Origin: Verrucomicrobiota bacterium | GTDB taxonomy: Bacteria > Verrucomicrobiota > Verrucomicrobiia > Opitutales > Opitutaceae | Length of the DNA stretch: 56,459 bases | Assembly (NCBI GenBank): GCA_016235555.1 | Contig: JACRKC010000079.1 | Location: forward strand, 1 to 56,459 | Direction: 5' to 3' | Shown here: positions 9,161 to 18,939 of the stretch, piece by piece | How the letters are laid out: every line of letters begins with the position of its first letter | How positions within the stretch are numbered: the stretch's first letter is position 1 | Translations under genes and position numbers: made by a program | The notes under the pieces: generated by a model | What the model was told of the DNA's origin: nothing | What the model saw: only the letters and a program-made list of their open reading frames with translations | The model's database searches: none

Positions 9161-11929
9161 TCACTTCGTTTGAAACAGCTCGCTCTGCACGATTTCGCGA
9201 ATGAGGGCGCGGACGCCGTAGTGGTTGGGAGCCGTGCGTGCGAGGATGCGATCGAGCGCGGGACGGTCGGAGAAATTCACGCGCGAGCCGGTCGCGAAAA
9301 TGAGCAACTGGCTGGCGAGGTGGCGCGCGATGGGCAGTTCGTCCTGCACCACGAGTTGTTTGAACTCGCGCACGTCCCGGTAGGCGCGGCCATCGGGCAG
9401 CTCACCCGCAGCGTCCACCGGTAAACCGAAATGAAACGCGAACGCCTGCCCATTCATGCCGTAGCCGGGCGCGGGTTTCATCTTGTCGTCGACGGCGCGG
9501 TAGCGCTCGCGGAAGCCGCCCATGACGTCATAGTGCTCGAGCGCGAAGCCGGCGGGATCCATCTTAATGTGGCACGAGGCGCACGAGGGATCCTCGCGGT
9601 GCTTGGCGAGTTGCTGCCGGATGGTAACCGCACCGCGGATGTCGGGCTCGACCGCTTTCACGCCGGTCGGCGGCGGCGGCGTTTCGAGGCCGAGGATGCG
9701 CTCGGTGATCCAGTGGCCGCGCAGGACCGGCGAGGTCGTGGTGCCGTTGGCGGTGACTTTGAGCACGCTCGCCATCGTCATGAGTCCGCCGCGATCGCTG
9801 CCGGGCGGGAGCGTGACGCGTCGCATCGGCGCGCCGTGCACGCCGGGGACGCCGTAGTGGCGCGCGAGCCGCTCGTTGAGAAACGTGAAATCGGACGCGA
9901 CGATGTTGCGCACGGGGTGATCGCCGCGCACGAGCTCGGCGAAGAACAGCCGCGTCTCGTCGATCGCGGCGAGCTTCAACGGGTCGTCGAGTTCGTAGTC
10001 GTTGTAGATGGTCGAGGATGGCGAATTGTCGTCGACCTTCCGCAAATCGAGCCAGTAGTCGGTGAAGGCCTCGACGAAGCGTTCGGCGCGCGGATCGCGC
10101 AAGAGGCGCTCGGTCTCGGCGCGGAGCACGTCGGGTCTGCGCAGCTCGCCGCTCTCGGCGAGTGCGCGCAGCGCGGCGTCGGGCGTGGAATTCCACAGGA
10201 AGAGCGAGAGCCGCGTGGCCAGCGCCATGGCGTCGAGCCGGCCCGCTTTCTCCTCGAGAAACACAAAACCCGGCGACGCCAGCACGCCCGTGTAAGCCGT
10301 GAGCATCGCGCGCGCGAAACCTGCGCCAAGCGCGAACTCTTTCTGAAACAGTTCGAGAAAACCGCGCAGCTCGTCGTCGCGGACCGGGCGCCGAAAAGCG
10401 ACGCGCGTGAAATTCCGCAGCAACCGCTCGGCATCCTCCGCCGGCTGGTCGGACACGACTTCGACCATCAAGCCGGGTGCCGCGCCGCCACGCCCACCGC
10501 CGCGGCCGCCCCCACGCCCGGGCCCGAAGCCGCCACGGCCGCCGCCCGCGCCACCGATATTTTCGAGCGGCACGCCACCGCGCTGGCCGGCTTCGACGCG
10601 CCGCATCGGCAGTGCGCCGAACAGAAGTTTGTAGCCCGCCCCGGCGGACGCGTCGTCGAGCGGCCCCTCGACTTCGAGCCACTGCACCGCATAGCCGGGC
10701 ATGCCTTCCTTCGTCGCGAGCGGGTTCACGTATTGCTCGTCGGTGCCGTTCACGCGCGTGCGGAAGAGCCTCATGCCATCCGTGCGGATTGCCTCGCCGG
10801 CGGCGAGCGTCGCCTCGATCTCGCCGACGGACGGCTCGGGCGTGAAATCGACCACGCCGATGGGCCGCGTCTGCCCGGAGCTTTGCGCGTAGAGGCCGAT
10901 GGGCTCGTCGTTGCGGCCGGGCCACACCTCGTCGAGGTTCGGCCGGTGCCAGACGGGGAGCCAGTAGACGGGTGCCTTCTCCGCGCCCTGCCCTTCGTAG
11001 AACCAGCGCCCGATGCCTCCGCCGCTCACCCAGACCGTGTAGCCTTTCACGCGGATGCGGTAACGGCCCGCGGCCGGCGCACTAAAACCCCAGCCGTAGC
11101 CGCCGGCGTCGCTGAAGATGCTGGAAACCTTCCCGACGGCCTCGCGCTCCTTCGTCTCGGGGCTGCTGTTCGGCGCGCGGCCGGCGCGCACGTCGGGCTG
11201 CGCGCGCGAGTCGAGCACGGGAAACGCCAGCCGGTCGGGCAGCGTGCCGTTTTCGCGCGGCCAGTAGGAAAACGTCCCGAACGTCTCGCGCGCGTAGATG
11301 CGGCGCGCCGCCTTTTCCGGCCGCTCAAACGCCGCGCCCATGGCCTGCCGCATCGCATAGTCCGCCGCGGCCAGATAGCGCTCGATCTGCACAAACGACA
11401 CGTCGAGCGCCTCGGCGCTCTTGTTGTAGCCGTGCTGTTCGCCGTCGAGCGGCAGCTTGTCCTTCACCTGCGCCCAGGGCACGTGCAGCAGATCGCGGAG
11501 GGCGTTTTCGTATTCGTAACGATTGAGCCGGCGCTGCACGGCGCGGCCGTCGCGCGCGACCAGCACTTGCTCCGACGCCGTGAGCGTCGACGCCATCGTC
11601 GACACGAACTTCTCCAAATCCGCCGCCGCGGGCCGCGGCTTTTTCTTCGGCGGCATCTCGCCCGCCTGCACGCGGTCATGCACCTTCACCCACAGCGCGA
11701 AGTTCGCCGCGTTGCCAGGCTCGTAGGCGAGGCTGGTGAGATCGAGGTCGTTCTCCTTGTCGGTTTCGTTGTGGCAACTGGCGCAGTGCTGCTCGATGAA
11801 CGCCGTGGCGGCCGCCGGCGGTGGTGCCGACCGGCCCAACCCCATCGTGCCAAGGAGCACCGCCGCGAGGCGTCCCAGACCAACGACGCGAGAGGACGTG
11901 CAGCGGTGAATGATCGGGAACGGGATCAT
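9161..11929 (-). CDS. Multi-domain DUF1592/1588/1585-type cytochrome c protein
   Basis: A 922-residue exported protein of the planctomycete-type cytochrome group. After a signal sequence comes a cytochrome c-like segment with CASCH (C49, C52, H53), then the DUF1587-type start [16 protein letters not shown], the DUF1595/1592 region ([30 protein letters not shown]), DUF1588 with a second CASCH followed by [13 protein letters not shown], and the C-terminal DUF1585 region. Two heme sites therefore look possible. A Gly/Arg-rich insert (residues about 458-484) interrupts it. The ATG at 11929 is chosen because upstream codons encode no signal sequence. It is first gene of an operon with DUF1552 and a small secreted protein. 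The redox partner is unknown. Confidence 0.88.
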   Translation of the reverse strand: MIPFPIIHRCTSSRVVGLGRLAAVLLGTMGLGRSAPPPAAATAFIEQHCASCHNETDKENDLDLTSLAYEPGNAANFALWVKVHDRVQAGEMPPKKKPRPAAADLEKFVSTMASTLTASEQVLVARDGRAVQRRLNRYEYENALRDLLHVPWAQVKDKLPLDGEQHGYNKSAEALDVSFVQIERYLAAADYAMRQAMGAAFERPEKAARRIYARETFGTFSYWPRENGTLPDRLAFPVLDSRAQPDVRAGRAPNSSPETKEREAVGKVSSIFSDAGGYGWGFSAPAAGRYRIRVKGYTVWVSGGGIGRWFYEGQGAEKAPVYWLPVWHRPNLDEVWPGRNDEPIGLYAQSSGQTRPIGVVDFTPEPSVGEIEATLAAGEAIRTDGMRLFRTRVNGTDEQYVNPLATKEGMPGYAVQWLEVEGPLDDASAGAGYKLLFGALPMRRVEAGQRGGVPLENIGGAGGGRGGFGPGRGGGRGGGRGGAAPGLMVEVVSDQPAEDAERLLRNFTRVAFRRPVRDDELRGFLELFQKEFALGAGFARAMLTAYTGVLASPGFVFLEEKAGRLDAMALATRLSLFLWNSTPDAALRALAESGELRRPDVLRAETERLLRDPRAERFVEAFTDYWLDLRKVDDNSPSSTIYNDYELDDPLKLAAIDETRLFFAELVRGDHPVRNIVASDFTFLNERLARHYGVPGVHGAPMRRVTLPPGSDRGGLMTMASVLKVTANGTTTSPVLRGHWITERILGLETPPPPTGVKAVEPDIRGAVTIRQQLAKHREDPSCASCHIKMDPAGFALEHYDVMGGFRERYRAVDDKMKPAPGYGMNGQAFAFHFGLPVDAAGELPDGRAYRDVREFKQLVVQDELPIARHLASQLLIFATGSRVNFSDRPALDRILARTAPNHYGVRALIREIVQSELFQTK

Positions 11930-12022
11930 CGATTCGAAATGGGGCAGGGATTGAGAGACGCGACGCGGAGCCGCGCTGGGGAAAGACGGCGCAAAAGTGC
12001 CGGGGTTTTCAACCCGCCAAAA

Positions 12023-12069
12023 GGCATAGTGCCCCACCCCGGCCGCGCACTATGCCTTGGGGCATAGTG
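12023..12069. promoter_or_regulatory. Three-half-site palindromic element between divergent operons
   Basis: CACTATGCC at 12048-12056 and GGCATAGTG at 12061-12069 form a perfect 22-base palindrome around TTGG, and a third GGCATAGTG lies at 12023-12031. The element sits about 95-145 bases from both the 11929 and 12173 start codons, midway between two divergent DUF1592-DUF1552 operons. This is the position expected for a shared operator, though it could also be one of the dispersed palindromes of this genome. Confidence 0.45.
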
Positions 12070-12172
12070 GCACGTATGTCTTATGATTCCTTCACGTGCC
12101 AGCAGCCGTCTGGCAGACAGGCCGGCGTTCCCCTGTGGTCGCGCGGCCCGGTTGGCGAACTACCCACTGCCC

Positions 12173-14683
12173 ATGAATAAATCCCTCCTCACGTCCGCCT
12201 TGTGCGCGTTGCTCACCGTTGCGGCCCGCGCCGCGGCTGACGTGAAACCGGCGGCCGAAAATCCCGCGCTCGCTGAATTCAAAAAGTCCGTTTCCCCCAT
12301 CCTGCGGGAGCGCTGCTACGAATGCCACGGCGACGGCGCCAAGAAGGGCGGCCTCGCTTTCGACGCGCTCACGACCACCGATCAAATCGCCCGCAACCCG
12401 GAGCTCTGGCTCAAAGTCCTCCGCAACACCCGCTCGCACATCATGCCGCCGCCCGGCGAAACGGCGCTGACCGCCACGGAGCAAAAATCCCTCGAGCAGT
12501 GGATCGTCACGCACGGCTTCGCGCTCGATCCCGCGCGGCCCGACCCCGGACGCGTCACCACCCGTCGCCTCAATCGCACCGAATACCGCAACACGCTGCG
12601 CGATCTCATCGGGGCCAACTTCGAGGCGGAGGCCATGCTGCCGCCTGACGACGTCGGCTACGGCTTCGATAACATCGGCGACGTGCTGAGCATTTCGCCG
12701 ATGCGCCTCGAAAAATTCATCGAGGGCGCGATGACCGCCGTGAACCAGGCGGTGCCGCTCGATACCGTCGTGATGTCGTCGCAGATGCTTGTCGGCGAGG
12801 ACTTCGTCACCGCCGACGGCACGCAGAACGCCGCGCGCTACTCGTATTATCAAGCGCGCACGACCAGCCACACCTTCAAGGTGAAAAAGAAGGGCCAGTA
12901 TCGCCTCATGCTGAACACGAAGATCGACGGCGAGGCCACGCCCGTCGATCCGCAGCACGCGCACGTCGTGTGGAAGGCCGACGGCAAGGTGATCCTCGAC
13001 AAGGAATACGAGTGGGCGGACATGGATTACCTCACGGACACGTTCACCTTCGACTGGGACGCCGGCGATCACGTGGTGAGCTGCGAGCTCACGCCGGTCT
13101 ATCCCGACCTCAAACCGCTCCGCACGAAGATGGAGTATCGCGTGCTGTTCGTGATCTTCGACGGCCCGCTCGCGAAAGAGCAATGGGATCACCATCCGAA
13201 CCATGGCCGCTTCTACACGCGCGAAAAACCACCGGTCGCTGCCGCCGAGCGCCGCGCCTACGCCCGCGAAGTGCTGGCGCGCTTTGTCGCGAAAGCCTAT
13301 CGCCGCCCCGTCGACGCGGACACGGTCGACGCCCTCGTCGCCATCGCGGAGCGCACGTATTCGCTGCCGGGCACGACGTTTGAGAAAGGCATCGCGCAGG
13401 CGATCGTCGCGGTGCTCTCCGCGCCGCGGTTCCTGTTTCACCTCGAAAAGGCCGAGCCGGCCGCAGCCGGCCAGCCCACTGCGCGACTCGACGAATACTC
13501 CCTCGCCGCGCGGCTCTCGTATGCGCTGTGGTCTTCGTTGCCCGACGACGAGCTCACGCAGCTCGCGGCGCGCGGGGAGCTGCGAAATAATTTCCGCGCC
13601 CAGGTCTCGCGCATGCTCGCCGATGCCAAGGCGCGCGCCTTCGCCGAGAACTTCTCCGGCCAGTGGCTCCAATCCCGCGACGTGCTCGACATCCCGATCA
13701 ACTCCGCCGACGTGATGGCGATCGAGAAGCCACCGCCCTCGCCTGACGGTGCGGTTGCCGCCGCGGCGACTCCTCCACCTCCCGGCCGCGGCGGTTTCGG
13801 CTTCGGCCGGCGTCCGCGTCCACCGCCCGGCACCGAGCTCACCCCGGAAATCCGTGCCGCGATGAAGCAGGAGGCCGAGGCGTATTTCCACCATGTCGTC
13901 ACCCAGGATCGTAGCGTGCTGGAGCTGCTCCAGAGCAACTACACGTTCGTGAACGAGGCGCTCGCGCCTGTTTACGGTCTCGTCGACGTGAAGGGATCCG
14001 ACATGCGCCGCGTCGAGCTGCCCGCCGATTCCGTGCGCGGCGGCGTGCTGACGATGGGCAGCGTGCTCACGGTCACCTCGAACCCCACGCGCACCTCGCC
14101 GGTGAAGCGCGGCAAATGGATCCTCGAAAACATCCTCGGCGCGCCGCCCGCGCCGCCGCCGCCCGATGTGCCGGCGCTCGAAGACGCGAAGCCGAAGGGC
14201 GACGAAAAGCAGCTCACGCAACGCGAGCTCCTCGCCAAACATCGTGAAGATCCCAAGTGCGCCTCGTGCCACGAGCGGATGGACCCGCCCGGCCTCGCGA
14301 TGGAGCACTTCAACGCCTTCGGCCGCCAACGCACCTACGAGCTCGGCCAGCCGATCGACGCCGCCGGCGAGCTCGCCACCGGCGAAAAATTCGGCGGCGT
14401 GCGCGACCTCAAGCAGGCGCTGCTCGAAAAACACCGCGTCGAGTTCTACCGCACGCTGACCGAAAAGCTGCTCACCTACATCCTCGGTCGCGGCGTCGAA
14501 TACTACGACGTGCCCACGATCGACGCCATCGTCGCCCAAGTCGACAAGGACGGCGGGCGCTTCTCCACGCTGCTGTTCGGTGTGTTCGAGTCCGCTCCGT
14601 TCCAACTGCGCCGCGTCGCGCCCAACGCCGCCAGCCAGACGCCCAAGTCCGCGGCCCTCACCCTCAACTCTTCCACCCCATGA
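12173..14683 (+). CDS. Multi-domain DUF1592/1588/1585-type cytochrome c protein, second copy
   Basis: An 836-residue paralogue of the protein encoded at 9161-11929. A signal peptide (MNKSLLTSALCALLTVAARA) is followed by a heme motif CYECH (C48, C51, H52), RRLNRTEYRNTLRDLIG (DUF1587 type), the DUF1595/1592 regions (ARLSYALWSSLPDDELTQL, FVNEALAPVYGL), DUF1588 with CASCHERMDPPGLAMEHF, and the DUF1585 end. A Pro/Gly/Arg-rich insert lies at residues about 527-553, at a different position from that in the paralogue. ATG 12173 gives the signal peptide; the frame extends upstream to 12083 without one. Its stop overlaps the start of the DUF1552 gene (ATGA), so the two are translationally coupled. Confidence 0.9.
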   Translation: MNKSLLTSALCALLTVAARAAADVKPAAENPALAEFKKSVSPILRERCYECHGDGAKKGGLAFDALTTTDQIARNPELWLKVLRNTRSHIMPPPGETALTATEQKSLEQWIVTHGFALDPARPDPGRVTTRRLNRTEYRNTLRDLIGANFEAEAMLPPDDVGYGFDNIGDVLSISPMRLEKFIEGAMTAVNQAVPLDTVVMSSQMLVGEDFVTADGTQNAARYSYYQARTTSHTFKVKKKGQYRLMLNTKIDGEATPVDPQHAHVVWKADGKVILDKEYEWADMDYLTDTFTFDWDAGDHVVSCELTPVYPDLKPLRTKMEYRVLFVIFDGPLAKEQWDHHPNHGRFYTREKPPVAAAERRAYAREVLARFVAKAYRRPVDADTVDALVAIAERTYSLPGTTFEKGIAQAIVAVLSAPRFLFHLEKAEPAAAGQPTARLDEYSLAARLSYALWSSLPDDELTQLAARGELRNNFRAQVSRMLADAKARAFAENFSGQWLQSRDVLDIPINSADVMAIEKPPPSPDGAVAAAATPPPPGRGGFGFGRRPRPPPGTELTPEIRAAMKQEAEAYFHHVVTQDRSVLELLQSNYTFVNEALAPVYGLVDVKGSDMRRVELPADSVRGGVLTMGSVLTVTSNPTRTSPVKRGKWILENILGAPPAPPPPDVPALEDAKPKGDEKQLTQRELLAKHREDPKCASCHERMDPPGLAMEHFNAFGRQRTYELGQPIDAAGELATGEKFGGVRDLKQALLEKHRVEFYRTLTEKLLTYILGRGVEYYDVPTIDAIVAQVDKDGGRFSTLLFGVFESAPFQLRRVAPNAASQTPKSAALTLNSSTP

Positions 14684-16083
14684 ACTCCCGTGTTTCCTCT
14701 GTTTCCAGTCCGCAACTGGATCGCCGCCGCTTCCTGCGCAACGTCGGCCTCGGGCTCGCGCTGCCCGCGCTCGAGTCGTTCTCCTCGCGCCTGCTTGCGG
14801 CCGCCGCACCCACTGCGGCTGCCGCGCCGGTCGCCACCACGGCCACCGGCGCGCCGTTGCGCACCGCGTTCCTCTATTTTCCGAACGGCGCGATCCCGGC
14901 CGCGTTTTGGCCCGCAGAGACAGGCGCGAATTTCGCGCTCAACAAAACCATGGAGCCGCTCGCCAACGTAAAGCAGCATCTCTCGGTGCTCGGCGGGCTC
15001 AGCGACCTCTCGGCCAACGGCGGGCCCGACGGCGGCGGCGACCATGCGCGGGCCAACGGCACTTTTCTCACCGGCGTGCGCATCAAGAAGACCAACGGCG
15101 CCGATTTCCGCGCCGGCGTCTCCGCCGACCAGATCATGGCGCAGCGCATCGGCCTGCTCACGCCGTTCCGCTCGCTCGAGCTGTCGTGCGACACCGTGCT
15201 CAACGTCGGCACGTGCGACACCGACTACGCCTGCGTTTACCAGCACAACCTCGCGTGGAGCTCGGCCACCACGCCGCTCACGCCCGAGGTGAATCCGCGC
15301 GCGCTGTTCGAGCGGATGTTCGGCGCCGGCACGCCCAAGGAGCGCGCCGAAAACCTTCTCATCCGCCAGCAGCAAAAGCGCTCCGTGCTCGATTTCATCC
15401 AGCGCGACCTGCGCAGCCTCACGGGCGAAGTCTCCGGCCGCGACCGCGAGAAAATCGACGAATACTTTTCGAGCGTCCGCGACATCGAGCTGCGCATTCA
15501 AGCCGCCGAACAGGCGCGGTCGAAGCGCCCGCAGCCGAACGTCGACGCCCCCGACGCGGGCATCCCCGCCAGCTACGCCGAATACATCCGGTTGATGTTC
15601 GACCTGCTGCACCTCGCGTTCGAGACCGACAACACGCGCGTTGCGACCTTCATGATCGCCGGCGACGGCAACAACCGCGACTTCGCCGAGATCGGCGTCA
15701 ACGACGGCCACCACAATCTCTCTCACCACGGCGGAAAGCAGGACTGGATCGAGAAGGTCCAGAAGATCGATCACTTCTATGTGACCCAGCTCGCCTACTT
15801 CCTCGAGAAGATGGAGCGCACCAAGGATGTCGACGGCCACTCGCTCCTGCACAATTCGCAGATCGTCTACGGCAGCGGCAACTCCGACGGCAACCGCCAC
15901 TCGCACGTCAACCTCCCGATCATCCTGGCGGGCCGCGCGGGCGGCACGCTCCACCCCGGGCGTTACACGAAGTTCAAGGACGAACCCGTCACCAATCTCT
16001 TCCTCAGCATGATGGACCGGATCGGCGGCGCGCAGAAACTCGAACGCTTCGGCGATTCGACGGGCCGGCTCGCGAACATCTAG
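14680..16083 (+). CDS. DUF1552 domain protein, Tat-exported, second copy
   Basis: A 467-residue DUF1552 protein with a Tat motif (DRRRFLRNVGLGLALPALE) at residues about 14-32 and an Ala-rich cleavage region. Family features match the first copy: FPNGAIPAAFWPAE, a conserved two-cysteine stretch NVGTCDTDYACVYQ near residue 180, GVNDGHHNLSHHGGKQDW, and GSGNSDGNRHSHVNLP. The start ATG overlaps the stop of the cytochrome gene by 4 bases, and only 4 bases separate it from the dehydrogenase gene downstream, so all three are one unit. The frame stays open far upstream in the cytochrome gene, which is an out-of-frame shadow. Function of the family is unknown. Confidence 0.9.
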   Translation: MNSRVSSVSSPQLDRRRFLRNVGLGLALPALESFSSRLLAAAAPTAAAAPVATTATGAPLRTAFLYFPNGAIPAAFWPAETGANFALNKTMEPLANVKQHLSVLGGLSDLSANGGPDGGGDHARANGTFLTGVRIKKTNGADFRAGVSADQIMAQRIGLLTPFRSLELSCDTVLNVGTCDTDYACVYQHNLAWSSATTPLTPEVNPRALFERMFGAGTPKERAENLLIRQQQKRSVLDFIQRDLRSLTGEVSGRDREKIDEYFSSVRDIELRIQAAEQARSKRPQPNVDAPDAGIPASYAEYIRLMFDLLHLAFETDNTRVATFMIAGDGNNRDFAEIGVNDGHHNLSHHGGKQDWIEKVQKIDHFYVTQLAYFLEKMERTKDVDGHSLLHNSQIVYGSGNSDGNRHSHVNLPIILAGRAGGTLHPGRYTKFKDEPVTNLFLSMMDRIGGAQKLERFGDSTGRLANI

Positions 16084-16087
16084 GGCG

Positions 16088-18859
16088 ATGAAACACCGTA
16101 TCGTTGGGGCGGCTGCCGCGCTTGCGCTCACCGTCGCTTCGGCTCGCGGAGCGGAGAACGCGGCTATCGCCGAAGCCGCGCCGCGCCCTCCCAGTCCGCC
16201 CTATCTCACGCCCGCCGAAAGCGCCCGGCTCGTGCAGCTCCCGCCGGGTTACCGGCTGGAACTGGTCTTGAGCGAACCCGAGATCCGCGAGCCCGTCGTC
16301 AGCGTGTTCGATGGCAACGGCCGCCTCTACGTCGCCGAGATGCGCACCTACATGCAGGACGCCGATGCGACCGACGAGAAGGCGCCGACGAGCCGCGTCT
16401 CGCTCCACTGGTCGTCGAAAGGCGACGGCGTTTTCGATCGGCATTCGGTTTTCGCCGATGGCCTGCTGCTCCCCCGGATGATTCTGCCGCTGCGCAACAG
16501 CGTCCTCATCCAGGAAACCGACACCGGCGACGTGTTCGAATACCGCGACACCAACCACGACGGTGTGGCCGACGAGAAAAAGCTCTTCCATGCCTTCGAG
16601 CGGCGCTTCGCCAACCTGGAGCACCAGTCGTCGGGCCTTGTGTGGGCGCTCGACAACTGGATCTACACCACGGTCAACGCCGAGCGCATCCGGTGGACAC
16701 CGCAGGGCGCGATCAAGGAACCGACCGCGCCGAACGGCGGCCAGTGGGGCCTCGCGCAGGACGACTCCGGCAAACTGTGGTTCACCAACGCCGGCTCCGA
16801 GGTCGCGCCACTGAATTTCCAACAACCGATCGTCTACGGGGCGATCAAGCACCGCGACGAGTTTGCGCCAGGGTTCAAGGAAGTCTTCCCGCTGATCGGC
16901 CTCGCCGACGTGCAGGGCGGCCGCCCGCGTTTCCGCCCGGAGGAAAAAACGCTCAACCACATCACGGGCGCCGCCGGGATCGAAATCTACCGCGGCGATC
17001 GCCTGCCCGCCGAGCTCCTCGGCGACCTGTTCTTCGGCGAACCGGTCGGGCGCCTCGTGCGGCGCGCGAAAGTCGAGACCAACGACGGCGTCACCATCGT
17101 CCGCAACGCTCACGAGAAATCCGAGTTCCTCCGCTCCGCGGATCCTTATTTCCGCCCGGTCAACGTCACCACTGCGCCGGACGGCACGATGTTCATCACG
17201 GACATGTATCGCGGCATCATCCAGGAGGGAAACTGGACGCGCCGCGGCTCCTACCTCCGCGGCGTCATCGACCAATATGGCATGGGCGGGAAAATCAACC
17301 GCGGGCGCGTGTGGCGGCTCGTCCACACCGGCACGAAGCTCGGGCCGCAGCCGCGCATGCTGGAGGAAACCCCGGCGCAGTTGGTCGCGCACCTCAGTCA
17401 TCCGAACGGCTGGTGGCGCGACACCGCGCAAAAACTCCTCGTCCTCGCTCAGGACAAATCGGTCGTTCCCGCGCTCCGCTCGCTTGCGCAAACCTCGGCC
17501 AATACCCTCGCGCGCGTCCATGCGATCTGGGCGCTCGAAGGGCTCGACAACTTCGACGCGGCGTTCGCCCGACAACTGTTCCGCGACACCGACGCGCGCG
17601 TGCGCGTCGCCGCGATTCGCGCGAGCGAGACGGTCGTGAAACGGGGCGATGCGACGCTCGCCGCCGATATCCTCGCGCTGTGCAAGGATCCGCAGGTCGA
17701 GACCGCGCTCCAAGCCATGATGAGCGCCAACCTGCTCAAATTGCCCGAAGCCAAAACGATCATCTCCCGCGCGGCGCAGGGCAGTCCGATCGCAACGGTG
17801 AAGGAAGTCGCCGTCCAGCTGCTCAATCCGATCGGCGGCACAATTGGCGCCCAGTTCACCGGCGCCCAGCGCCAGCTGCTCGAACGCGGCCAGGCGGTTT
17901 ATCTCGAGCTTTGCTTTGCGTGCCACGGGCTCGACGGCAAGGGCACGCCCATGGAGGGACGCACCGCGACGCTGGCGCCGCCGCTCGCCGGTTCCGCGAC
18001 GGTCACCGGTCATCGCGACGCCGTCATCATGGCGCTGCTGCACGGCGTCAGCGGCCCGATCGCGGGCCAGACTTACGATTCGCAGATGTTGCCGATGGGG
18101 GCCAACGACGATGCCTGGATCGCCGCGGTCGCGTCGTATGTGCGCACGAGTTTCGGCCACCAGTCACCCTTGATCGCGGCCGACGATGTTGCGCGCGTCC
18201 GCGCCGCGCACGCGGAGCGCAAGGACGCGTGGACGTTGAAGGACCTCAACGCGCAACTCCCGCAACCCATCGGAAATCGCACCGCGTGGAAGCTGACGAC
18301 GAACCGCGTGGGTGCGGCCGCATCCACCGCGGGCGCGAGCGGCGGGGTGGCGGCCGGCCCCGCGACGTTCAGCTTCACCGCGAAAGCACCGGTGAGCGGC
18401 GCGTGGCTCCAGATCGAGTTGCCCGAGGCCACGACGATTTCCGAGCTGCGGCTGAACAGCACGAGCGCGCCGCGCAATTACACGCGCGCCTACAAGATCG
18501 AGCTCTCCACCGACGGCGAGAACTGGGGCGAACCCGTCGCGACCGGACGCGGCGGCGGACCGATCGTCGATATCGCGTTTGGGCCGGCGAAGGCGCGCTG
18601 GGTGCGCATCACGCACACGGCGCCGTTTGGCTTCGGGCCCGGCGGTGGCGCAGGTCGCGCGGGGCGCGGCGCCGATGCCAGCGCGAACAACGCTTCCGCC
18701 GCCGCCAGCGCGTCGCCACGAGTCGATGCTGCACCACGCGGCGGCGAAGCGCGGCCCGCGAGCGCGGGCGGCTTCGGCCCGCCGCAGAACGACTGGACGC
18801 TCGACGACGTGCAGCTCCTTCAACCGGCGCCGCACGCCGCCGCCGCCGGTTCGCAGTAG
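16088..18859 (+). CDS. PVC-type membrane-bound dehydrogenase with HEAT and cytochrome c domains
   Basis: A 923-residue exported protein. A signal peptide (to about residue 21) is followed by a beta-propeller of the sorbosone-dehydrogenase/PVC type (LPPGYRLELVLSEPEI, DTNHDGVADEK, TDMYRGIIQEGNW), a HEAT-like helical region (about 430-590), a cytochrome c domain with CFACHG (C609, C612, H613) and a likely distal Met in MLPMG. A C-terminal beta-sandwich resembling F5/8 type C (ISELRLNSTSAPRNYTRAYKI) is followed by a long Gly/Ala/Arg-rich tract (846-900). Known relatives are proposed to oxidise sugars or alcohols and pass electrons to heme; the substrate is not known. It is third gene of the unit begun at 12173. 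Confidence 0.88.
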   Translation: MKHRIVGAAAALALTVASARGAENAAIAEAAPRPPSPPYLTPAESARLVQLPPGYRLELVLSEPEIREPVVSVFDGNGRLYVAEMRTYMQDADATDEKAPTSRVSLHWSSKGDGVFDRHSVFADGLLLPRMILPLRNSVLIQETDTGDVFEYRDTNHDGVADEKKLFHAFERRFANLEHQSSGLVWALDNWIYTTVNAERIRWTPQGAIKEPTAPNGGQWGLAQDDSGKLWFTNAGSEVAPLNFQQPIVYGAIKHRDEFAPGFKEVFPLIGLADVQGGRPRFRPEEKTLNHITGAAGIEIYRGDRLPAELLGDLFFGEPVGRLVRRAKVETNDGVTIVRNAHEKSEFLRSADPYFRPVNVTTAPDGTMFITDMYRGIIQEGNWTRRGSYLRGVIDQYGMGGKINRGRVWRLVHTGTKLGPQPRMLEETPAQLVAHLSHPNGWWRDTAQKLLVLAQDKSVVPALRSLAQTSANTLARVHAIWALEGLDNFDAAFARQLFRDTDARVRVAAIRASETVVKRGDATLAADILALCKDPQVETALQAMMSANLLKLPEAKTIISRAAQGSPIATVKEVAVQLLNPIGGTIGAQFTGAQRQLLERGQAVYLELCFACHGLDGKGTPMEGRTATLAPPLAGSATVTGHRDAVIMALLHGVSGPIAGQTYDSQMLPMGANDDAWIAAVASYVRTSFGHQSPLIAADDVARVRAAHAERKDAWTLKDLNAQLPQPIGNRTAWKLTTNRVGAAASTAGASGGVAAGPATFSFTAKAPVSGAWLQIELPEATTISELRLNSTSAPRNYTRAYKIELSTDGENWGEPVATGRGGGPIVDIAFGPAKARWVRITHTAPFGFGPGGGAGRAGRGADASANNASAAASASPRVDAAPRGGEARPASAGGFGPPQNDWTLDDVQLLQPAPHAAAAGSQ

Positions 18860-18939
18860 GCGCGTTTCCCTTTCCGATGAAGTCGTGCCCGCCCCCCCGC
18901 GACTTCGAGAGTCCCACCCCAACCCCGACCCCATGCAAA

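Noticed and set aside
9431-12067. 878-codon plus-strand frame opposite the first DUF1592 gene
   Set aside because: Antisense shadow produced by strong GC at third positions; the minus strand has signal peptide, heme motifs and domain blocks.
12092-14809. 905-codon minus-strand frame opposite the second DUF1592 gene
   Set aside because: Same GC-driven shadow; no family features.
16642-18939. Open frame continuing 766 codons upstream of the first TonB receptor
   Set aside because: It runs out of frame through the dehydrogenase gene, is Arg/Ala-rich and matches nothing; the signal peptide at 18940 marks the real start.
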